Part shown: positions 8,243-16,400 of the stretch, piece by piece | How the letters are laid out: each line of letters starts with the position of its first letter | Position numbering within the stretch: the stretch's first letter is position 1 | DNA from: Nocardia cyriacigeorgica | Lineage (GTDB): Bacteria > Actinomycetota > Actinomycetes > Mycobacteriales > Mycobacteriaceae | NCBI RefSeq assembly: GCF_005863245.1 | Contig: NZ_VBUT01000002.1 | Span: 1-64,000 of the forward strand | DNA length: 64,000 nucleotides | Direction: 5' to 3' | Made by a program: the position numbers and the translations under genes | The notes under the pieces: generated by a model | Database searches by the model: none | Told to the model about the DNA's origin: nothing | The model's input: the letters and a program-made list of their open reading frames with translations, nothing else

Positions 8243-8851
8243 TCAGGCCGGGACGTCCCAGAAGGCCAGTTCGTGGCGCATGCCTTCGCGGAAGAAGCGT
8301 TCGGCGATGGCCGGATCGACATCGGTCTCGTCGAGCATGCGGGCGCAGCGGCGGGTGAGCGCCGCGAACTCGGGGTCGGCGTAGGTCTCGACCCAGCGGC
8401 GGTAGCGCGGCTCGGCGGGCGGGTTCTGGGCGAGGATGGCGCCGAGCGTCGAATAGCCCCACATACAGGGGTAGAGCGCGGCCAGGCCCTCGCCGTAGGA
8501 GGCGGCGGCGTCCAGCAGGAACCGGGTGTAGGCCGCGCACGGCTCACCTTTGACCGCCCCGTCGAGGTCGGCGCCGAACTCCGCGGCCAGTGAGCGGTGC
8601 AGTGACAGTTCCTCGTGGTAGGTGGAATGCGCCAGATCCACCAGGTCGCCGAGATGCGCCGCGGGCGCCTGCCAGGCCAGGCGGCTGAACACGCGAACGT
8701 AGTCCAGCAGGTACAGATAGTCCTGCTCCAGCCAGGAGCGGAACACCGGGTCCGGCAGGTCGCCGCGCGCGATTCCGGCGACCGTGGGGTGGGCCAGTTG
8801 CTCCTCGACCATCGGCCGGCCGAGTTCTTCCAGATGCGCCGCGAGACTCAT
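8243..8851 (-). CDS. tenA: TenA family protein (thiaminase II / aminopyrimidine aminohydrolase)
   Basis: TenA proteins salvage thiamine breakdown products by hydrolysing the aminopyrimidine. The 202-aa protein is all-helical and starts MSLAAHLEELGRPMVEEQLA. It contains DPVFRSWLEQDYLYLLDYVR, STYHEELSLHRSLAAEFG and the C-terminal FFREGMRHELAFWDVPA segment of the TenA/PqqC fold. ATG 8851 is chosen by fold; an in-frame GTG seven codons upstream is possible. No TPP riboswitch motif is visible upstream. Other TenA-like members have unrelated roles, so the exact reaction is moderate. Confidence 0.82.
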   Translation of the reverse strand: MSLAAHLEELGRPMVEEQLAHPTVAGIARGDLPDPVFRSWLEQDYLYLLDYVRVFSRLAWQAPAAHLGDLVDLAHSTYHEELSLHRSLAAEFGADLDGAVKGEPCAAYTRFLLDAAASYGEGLAALYPCMWGYSTLGAILAQNPPAEPRYRRWVETYADPEFAALTRRCARMLDETDVDPAIAERFFREGMRHELAFWDVPA

Positions 8852-9056
8852 GCCGACAGTCTCGCGCACGCGGGCGCCACGGCTGGACGCGGTGCCGTTC
8901 CGCGTGCTCCTCGGGTTCGGCCGAACTCCGCGTACGACTGTGGTCCGGTGGCCGGATGGCCCTGCCCGTGGCCTCCGCGCCGCGTCGATGCCGAACCGTA
9001 ATGTTTTCGGGCCCCGTGGATTTGCGCGCGAACCGCTGTTGCCGCACGCTTGCGGG

Positions 9057-10340
9057 GTGCTGTGGGATGCGGGTGATGTGGTGCGGTTGCTGGCGCCGTC
9101 GGAACAACGATTCGTCCGGCACGGCACCTACACCGGACGGTCGGTGGCGGTCGCCGGCCGAGTCGATATTCCGGTGCTGCGCGCTGCCTTCGCCACGCTG
9201 CTGCGCGCGTATCCGGTATTGGTCTGCCGGATCGGGATCGACGAGTACGGGCGCGGATATCTGCTGCGGCCTGCGCGTTCCGGACCGGTCGAGCTGTGCG
9301 CGCGTGACGGCGATCCCACCGAACTCACGATGCCGGCCCTTCGTCTCGACCCGGCCGAGCAGTTGGCTTACCTCGACGTGGTGTGCGGACCCGGCGATCT
9401 GTCACGCGTGACAATGTATGTACACCACGGTGTTGCCGACGCCGCCCACTGCGTCGAATTGTTCGCACGATTCTGGGATTGCTACACCGACCAGATCAAG
9501 TGCGCGCCCAGGGCGATGGGACCGTTCGGCTATCCGATGCCGCTGGAATGGTATGCCGAGCAACGCGGCATCGCACGGCACTCGCATTCGGGGTTCGAAG
9601 ACGTGGCCCGCCCGCTGCCGCCCGCGAATCCGGCGGGGGAAGACGATGGCCCCGGCGAGGGCGTTCTCGTCCGGCCGCGGCGGCTGCGCCTGGATCCCGC
9701 CGCCACCGCCCGCATCGTCGAGCTGAGCAAACTGCACCGAGTGAGCGTCAACGCGTTGCTGACGGCCGGGATGCTGCGGGCCTACGCCGCGACGGCGGGT
9801 CCGGGCGTCGCGGTACCTGTCGGCTGCCTCTATCCGGTGGATCTGCGGGCTCGGCTCGACCCGCCGGTCGCGGCCGCCGCAGGCACGAACATGGCCGGGC
9901 TCGCCGCGTTCACCGCAGAGGTCGACACCGCCGACTGCATTGTCGAACTGGCGCAACGCATCTCGGCCCGCCTGCGCAACGACCTCGACAGCGGAACCGT
10001 GCAGCAGTCGGTGCTGCACTTCCCGGATTACTTCGGCGACAACAGAATTCATTCACTCGCCGGGCATATCGCGATCACCAATACCGGAGTTGTCCCGCAG
10101 TTCCGTACTCCGGCCGGGGTGCACATCACCGACTACGAGATCGTCTACCTGTCGGCCCACCCCCGCCGCTCGCTGGGCCCCTCGGCCGCAGTCACCTTCC
10201 TCGCCTACACCTTCGCGGCCCGGCTCACCGTCGCCATCCTCGGCGGCCCCGACCCGGCCCACCTCTACGAGCGTGTGCACGCCGAGCTGACCGCCCCGAT
10301 CCGTCCGGCGAGCGCACCGGCGATGAGCGGGCCGAGCTGA
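9057..10340 (+). CDS. PapA-like acyltransferase (condensation-domain superfamily)
   Basis: The 427-aa protein resembles mycobacterial PapA5-type acyltransferases, which transfer acyl chains from an acyl carrier or CoA to lipid alcohols. The catalytic motif HHGVADA appears near residue 124, in the HHxxxDA pattern. The N-terminus VLWDAGDVVRLLAPSEQRFV aligns in length with the PapA5 start, so I chose GTG 9057; ATG 8988 would add 23 residues. C-terminal region has the LHFPDYFGDNRIHSLAGHIA segment. It is divergent from tenA. Substrate unknown; a role in cell-wall glycolipid or phthiocerol-type ester synthesis is inference. Confidence 0.8.
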   Translation: MLWDAGDVVRLLAPSEQRFVRHGTYTGRSVAVAGRVDIPVLRAAFATLLRAYPVLVCRIGIDEYGRGYLLRPARSGPVELCARDGDPTELTMPALRLDPAEQLAYLDVVCGPGDLSRVTMYVHHGVADAAHCVELFARFWDCYTDQIKCAPRAMGPFGYPMPLEWYAEQRGIARHSHSGFEDVARPLPPANPAGEDDGPGEGVLVRPRRLRLDPAATARIVELSKLHRVSVNALLTAGMLRAYAATAGPGVAVPVGCLYPVDLRARLDPPVAAAAGTNMAGLAAFTAEVDTADCIVELAQRISARLRNDLDSGTVQQSVLHFPDYFGDNRIHSLAGHIAITNTGVVPQFRTPAGVHITDYEIVYLSAHPRRSLGPSAAVTFLAYTFAARLTVAILGGPDPAHLYERVHAELTAPIRPASAPAMSGPS

Positions 10341-10497
10341 CGCCGATCCCTACGAGTGGTGCTGCGATGCGGGCGGCTGCGTCGGCCCGCGTGCACCCCT
10401 CCCGGCGCCCAGCACGGACCGCGCACCGCACGTCCGGACTGGCCCAAATCGCCAGGGCAACAAGGGTACTGAGCCGCTATAGCGCTGGTAGCGGCGT

Positions 10498-12477
10498 TCA
10501 GAAGCGTCCGCCTCGACTGATCCGCCGCGAGCCGGAGGACCCACCGAACGATGGCGCCCGATACCCGCCGCCGTAACCGCGCCGGGAACCGCCCGCGGCT
10601 CCGCGGAGTAGTCCCTCGATCAGGATGCCGCCGAGGATGGCTCCCGCCTGCGCGCCTCCCGAGGGCGCGTGCCCGGCCTCCCAGGTCCGCACGCCGGCTT
10701 GGGCCTCGTGCAGGGCACGCCCGCCGAGGTCGGCGGCGGTGCGGGCATGGGTGAGGGCGGTGGCCGGATCGCTGTCGCGCAGGCTGGTCGCGCCGTCGAG
10801 GTGGCGTTGGGCTTCGGCGAGGCGGGTGCGGGCGGTGGCGTCGATACCGCCGCGGCGGGTGCTGATGTAGTCGGCGGCCGCGCGCACCCTGGCCCCGGCG
10901 TCGATGAGGGCTTGATCGAGCCGGCGACGCAGGTCCTCCGCCGCGAGTTTGCGGTCGGCGGCGGCAGCGAGGGCCCGATCGAGTTCGGCGTCTGCGGACA
11001 GCACGCGGTGGAAGGTGCCGAGCGGATCGGTGGCCGCCGCGCCCTGCGCCTCGTCGAGGACAGTGCGCGCGTTCGCGGTTGCCGATGCCAGCTCGGGGCC
11101 GCCATGGGCGGTGAGTTCGGCAGCCGCCGTGAGATCGCTGCGCAGTTCATCCAGGGCGGCGGGCAGACCGGCGCGCGCCTGCTCGATATTCGCCGCGGCG
11201 TGCAGGATTGCGTCGAGCAGCGTGCGCGCCTGGCCGATCGCGCCCTCCGCGGCCCGGATCGCCGCGACCGCGCCGCCCTGCTGACCGACCGGTTTTCGCA
11301 GCGCGTCGCGCCCGGCGTCGACAGTGGTTTCGGCGAAGGCGATCCGTTCGCGTGCCATCGCGACGTTGTCCCGGATCGAGGCGAGCACCTGCGGCGGATG
11401 CGCGGCGACGAGCCGATTGAGCTCCTCATCGGCGGCGGGCACCCGTCCGGTGAGGTCGACCAGATCACGCGTCAGCCCGTCCAGCCGATCGGCCGCGTTG
11501 ATCAGCAGATCGCGCATGGCGTCGAAGGCGGCGACCTGCTCATCGAGTTCGCGGTCGGCCCGGCCGAGGGTGCCGATGAGTTCGAGTAGCAGGGCGCGCT
11601 GCTCGTCGGGCTTTTCCGGGATGGCGTCGTCGAGCCGTTGCCGAATCGCGAACGCCTGGGCCAGCGCTGTTTTCGCCTGGTCGAGGGCGGTGCGGAACGG
11701 GGTGACGGCGGTGTCGCCGAATTCCCCGGTGGCCAGTTCCAGCTCCTCGGCACTCGTGCGCACCGCATTGTCGATATCCACCAGCAGCTCCCGCGAACGG
11801 GCATCGAGGGCGGGTAACGGCAGCGCCGCCAACGCTGCGGTGTCGGTGGGATCGATGGTGCGGGCCCGTTCGAGTTCGGCGTGTTCGCGCCCGCGCCGCC
11901 GTATCCGGGTGAACACCACCAGCGCGCCGACGGCGCACACGATCAGCGCCCCGATGATCAGCACCGGAATCAGGGTCATCCCACCACCGGACATCGCCGA
12001 CCCGAGACCCTCGGCGGCGGCCACACCCGCGGCGGCCCACCGGCTGTCGCGCAGCGCGGGTTCGACCTCGGTGGTGAGGATCCGGTCGAGCTCGGATTCG
12101 CTGACGCCGCTCGGCGGTGCACCGTCGAAGGCGTAGGCCCGATCGTCGACGGCCACCGCGAGCAGCAGATCGCGGTCGCCGAACCCGGATCGCTGCGCGG
12201 TCTGCGAGGCCCAGTTCTGTGGACTCAGCCCGGCGAAATCGCGCACGTAGTAGACCCACAACCGCACTTGATGGTCGGCGTAGAGCCGATCGACGGCGGC
12301 CCGCACCTCGGCCATGCCAGTAGGGCCGAGCGCATTCGCAGAATCGACCACGTAGGTGTCCATCCGAGCTGGTGCTTCTGCCCGCGCCGCCGACGCCGGA
12401 ACCAGCGCCACCGACGCGCACGCCAGCAGTACACCGAGCACGACAAGCGACCAGCGACGAACCCGATGCAGCGCCAT
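10498..12477 (-). CDS. TPM-domain membrane protein
   Basis: The 659-aa protein has a signal peptide or anchor (VVLGVLLACASVALVPASAA). A TPM fold (about residues 38-165) starts YVVDSANALGPTGMAEV and includes VRLWVYYVRDFAG and SGFGDRDLLLAVAVDD. A membrane helix follows at about 180-205, then about 400 residues of long Ala/Leu/Arg-rich helices, and a Gly/Arg/Ser-rich tail ending ISRGGRF. TPM domains occur in YgcG-like proteins and photosystem repair factors; the helical part suggests a cytoplasmic scaffold. ATG 12477 gives the best signal sequence. Role unknown. Confidence 0.8.
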   Translation of the reverse strand: MALHRVRRWSLVVLGVLLACASVALVPASAARAEAPARMDTYVVDSANALGPTGMAEVRAAVDRLYADHQVRLWVYYVRDFAGLSPQNWASQTAQRSGFGDRDLLLAVAVDDRAYAFDGAPPSGVSESELDRILTTEVEPALRDSRWAAAGVAAAEGLGSAMSGGGMTLIPVLIIGALIVCAVGALVVFTRIRRRGREHAELERARTIDPTDTAALAALPLPALDARSRELLVDIDNAVRTSAEELELATGEFGDTAVTPFRTALDQAKTALAQAFAIRQRLDDAIPEKPDEQRALLLELIGTLGRADRELDEQVAAFDAMRDLLINAADRLDGLTRDLVDLTGRVPAADEELNRLVAAHPPQVLASIRDNVAMARERIAFAETTVDAGRDALRKPVGQQGGAVAAIRAAEGAIGQARTLLDAILHAAANIEQARAGLPAALDELRSDLTAAAELTAHGGPELASATANARTVLDEAQGAAATDPLGTFHRVLSADAELDRALAAAADRKLAAEDLRRRLDQALIDAGARVRAAADYISTRRGGIDATARTRLAEAQRHLDGATSLRDSDPATALTHARTAADLGGRALHEAQAGVRTWEAGHAPSGGAQAGAILGGILIEGLLRGAAGGSRRGYGGGYRAPSFGGSSGSRRISRGGRF

Positions 12478-12631
12478 GGCGTCGAATCTATCGCGCACCA
12501 GTGCCGCATCGGTCGCGCTCGGTTCACGGGTCGCGCACCGCACCCACCCGGGCGACGGCAGGCAACGAGCAGGGTCCGGTCCGAGAAGGACGCCGACTGA
12601 TCGAGGCACCGACGGGGATAGCATCGAGACC

Positions 12632-13309
12632 GTGGTCACCATCGACAGCACCTACACCGGTCACGTCTGCGCGGACTCGCCCGCCCAGCAGCGCGACGTC
12701 CCCGGCGCGCGGATCATCAAAATGTCGGTCGGGCCGATGGACAACAACAGTTACCTGGTGCAATGCACGACCACCGGCGACGCGGTGCTCATCGACGCCG
12801 CCAATGACGCCGACCGCCTCATCGCCCTGATCGATCAGGAAACCCCCGGCCTGGTCCGCCGCATCGTCACCACCCACCGGCACGCGGACCACTGGCAGGC
12901 ACTCGCTCGAGTCGCCGCCGCCACCACGGCCGCGACCGCCGCGCACGCGCTGGACGCCGGGGAGCTACCCATCACGCCGACCGAGACCCTCGCCGATGGC
13001 GACACCCTGACCGTCGGCAAGCTGGACTTCGCGATCATCCACCTGACCGGCCACACCCCGGGCTCCATCGCCCTTGCCCTCACCGACGGTTCCGGCCGCA
13101 CTCATCTGTTCACCGGTGATTCCCTGTTCCCGGGCGGGGTGGGCAAGACCCGCAGCCCGCAGGACTTCGCCACCCTCTACGCCGATGTCACCACCAAACT
13201 CTTCGACCGCTACCCCGATGACACCATCGTCTATCCGGGCCACGGCGACGACACCACCCTTGGCGCCGAACGGCCGCATCTGGGGGAGTGGAAGGAGCGG
13301 GGCTGGTAG
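12632..13309 (+). CDS. Metallo-beta-lactamase-fold hydrolase (glyoxalase II-like)
   Basis: The 225-aa protein has a complete two-metal site: H82-x-H84-x-D86-H87 (THRHADHW), then GHTPGS, TGDSLF and YPGHGDD. Spacing fits glyoxalase II and related thioesterases. GTG 12632 starts MVTIDSTYTGHVCADSPAQQ. It is divergent from the TPM-domain gene across 154 bp. The substrate, probably a thioester or a glutathione or mycothiol adduct, cannot be read from the sequence. Confidence 0.88.
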   Translation: MVTIDSTYTGHVCADSPAQQRDVPGARIIKMSVGPMDNNSYLVQCTTTGDAVLIDAANDADRLIALIDQETPGLVRRIVTTHRHADHWQALARVAAATTAATAAHALDAGELPITPTETLADGDTLTVGKLDFAIIHLTGHTPGSIALALTDGSGRTHLFTGDSLFPGGVGKTRSPQDFATLYADVTTKLFDRYPDDTIVYPGHGDDTTLGAERPHLGEWKERGW

Positions 13310-13496
13310 TTCGCCCCGATCGTTAACGCGGACGAGCGCCGGTCCGAACCGGAAAAGCGGGCCCTCGCGAAAGAAAACGGGCGGGTAACCTCCGTTCGCT
13401 GTGCACTTTCGTGGCGCGAGCGTGCACACTACGGCCCAACCATGAAACCCCCGTCCGTCGGCCGGGTCCGTGCTGAAGGGAAAGGAGTCGGCGAGA

Positions 13497-16400
13497 GTGT
13501 TCACCCGCATCGCCATCGTGAACCGGGGTGAGGCCGCCATGCGCCTCATCCACGCCGTCCGAGATCTGGCCGCGGCTACCGCGCAGCAGATCGAAACCGT
13601 CGCGCTCTACACCGACGTCGACCGCACCGCCACGTTCGTGCGCGAAGCCGATATCGCCTATGACCTCGGCCCCGCGTCCGCGCGGCCGTACCTCGACCTG
13701 AAGGCCCTCGAACGCGCCCTGCGGGCGACCAAGGCCGACGCCGCCTGGGTGGGCTGGGGCTTCGTCGCCGAAGATCCGGCCTTCGCCGAACTGTGCGAGC
13801 AGATCGGCGTCACGTTCATCGGCCCGAGCCCGGACGCGATGCGCAAGCTCGGCGACAAGATCGGCGCGAAACTCATCGCCGAAGAGGTCGGCGTGCCGGT
13901 CGCGCCGTGGAGCCGCGGCGCCGTCGAGTCCGTGGAGGCGGCCGTGGCGGCCGCGGCCGAGATCGGCTACCCGCTGATGCTGAAGGCCACCGCGGGCGGC
14001 GGTGGACGTGGCATCCGCAAGATCAACGACGAAGCCGAGCTCGTCGACGCCTACGAACGCACCAGCCAGGAGGCCGCGCGCGCCTTCGGCAGCGGCGTGG
14101 TCTTCCTGGAGCGCCTGGTCACCGGCGCCCGGCACGTCGAGGTCCAGGTGATCGCCGACGGCCAGGGCACGGCGTGGGCGCTCGGCGTGCGCGACTGCTC
14201 GGTGCAGCGGCGCAACCAGAAGATCATCGAGGAATCGGCCTCGCCGGTGCTGAGCCCGGAGCAGACCGCCGAGCTCAAGGCCTCGGCCGAGCGGCTCGCG
14301 GTGGCGGTCGGCTACCGCGGCGCTGCCACCGTCGAGTTCCTCTATCACCCCGGTGAACAGCTGTTCGCCTTCCTCGAGGTCAATACCCGCCTCCAGGTCG
14401 AGCATCCGATCACCGAATACACGACCGGCTTCGATCTCGTGCACGCGCAGCTGCATGTGGCCTCCGGCGGAAAGCTCGAAGGCGAGCCGCCCGCCGAACG
14501 CGGCCACGCCATCGAGGCCCGCCTCAACGCCGAAGATCCCGACCGCGATTTCGCGCCCGCCCCCGGCCGCATCGCGCTGCTCGACCTGCCCGCCGGACCG
14601 GGCATCCGCGTCGACACCGGCGTCAGTGAGGGCGACACCATCCCGGCCGACTTCGACTCGATGATCGCCAAGATCATCGCCTACGGCCGCGACCGCGAAC
14701 AGGCCCTCGGCCGGCTGCGCCGGGCGGTATCGCAGACCCGCGTCATCATCGAGGGCGGCGCCACCAACAAGAGCTTCGTGCTCGACCTGCTCGATCAGCC
14801 CGAGGTGATCGACGCCAGCGCCGACACCGGCTGGATCGACCGGGTGCGCGGCGAGGGCCGGCTGGTCTCGCAGCGGCATTCGGCCGTCGCGCTGGCCGCC
14901 GCCGCGATCGAGGCCTATGAGGAAGAGGAGCGCGCCGAACGGCATCGGCTGCTGTCCACGGCCTCCGGCGGGCGCCCGCAGGTGCAGCACGAGAGCGGCC
15001 GCCCGCTCGATCTGAAGCTGCGTGGCGTCGGATACCGGGTGCGGGTGGCGCGCATCGGCGCGCACCGGTTCCGCATCGGCATCGAGGCGGGCAGCGATAT
15101 CCGCACCGCCGACGTCGACCTGGAACGTTTCGACCAGCACACCGGGCAGATCGTCGTCAACGGCATCCGCTACCGCCTGGTCCTCGGCACCCACGGTCCG
15201 GTCCACCTGGTCGACGTCGACGGGGTGACCCACCGGGTCAGCCGCGATGAGGGCGGCGTCGTCCGCTCGCCCGCCCCCGCCCTGGTGGTCGCGACCCCGC
15301 TGCAGGTCGGCGACGAGGTCGAGGCGGGTGCCCCGGTACTGGTGCTGGAGAGCATGAAGATGGAAACGGTGCTGCGCGCGCCGTTCCGGGCCCGGCTCAA
15401 GGAATGCTCGGTGTCGGTCGGCACCCAGGTCGAGGCCGGTGCGCCGATGCTGCGGCTGGAGCCGCTGGCCGACGCCGCCGAGGCCGTCGAAGCCACCGCG
15501 AACGCGCCGGTGGAGATCGACCTGCCCGCGGGCCCGGCCGGCACCCGGCCGCAGGAGCGGCTGGTGCGTGGCCAGCAGGACATGCGCAGCCTGCTGCTCG
15601 GCTTCGACGTCGACCCGCACGACGACCGTCGCGTGATCGAGGACTACCTCGCCGCGCGCCGCGAAGCCATCGCCGACAACCGCAGGCCGCTGGCCGAGGA
15701 ACTCGAGCTGATCGAGGTGTTCGCCGACCTCGCCGAGCTGAGCCACAACCGCACCTTCGGTGATGACGGCGGCCAGGCGCATGTGCACAGCGCCCGCGAG
15801 TACTTCCACACCTACCTGCAGAGCCTCGACGTCGAGCGGGCCGGGCTGCCCGAGTCGTACCGGACCAAGCTGGCCAGGGCGCTCGGTCATTACGGCGTCA
15901 CCGAGCTGGATCGCACGCCCGACCTCGAGGCCGCGGTGTTCCGCATCTTCCTCGCCCAGCAGCGTCCGTCCGACACCGTCATGGTGATCACCACCCTGCT
16001 GCGCGAATGGCTCGGCGAGCCGGTGCCGGACGCGGCGCTGCGCGAGCCGGTGGGCCTGGCGCTGGAGCGGCTGGTGGCCGCGACGCAGGTGCGTTTCCCG
16101 GTGATCGCCGACCTCACCCGCGGCCTGGTCTACGCCTGGTACGGCCAGCCGCTGCTGCGCCGCAACCGCGCCCGCGTGTACGCCAATGTGCGCAAGCACC
16201 TGAGCTACCTGGACGCCAACCCGCAGGCTCCGGACCGGGCCGAGCGGCTCGCCGAGATGGTGCGTAGCACCGAACCGCTGGTGCGGCTGCTCGGCCAGCG
16301 GCTCGAGCGCGGCAGTGCCGACAACACCGTCATGCTCGAGGTGCTGACCAGGCGCTACTACGGCAACAAGGATCTGGTCGACGTCCGGAACCAGGTAGCG

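Noticed and set aside
8852..9056. TPP riboswitch before tenA
   Set aside because: The thi-box segments (CTGAGA ... ACCTGAT) are not present on the minus strand here.
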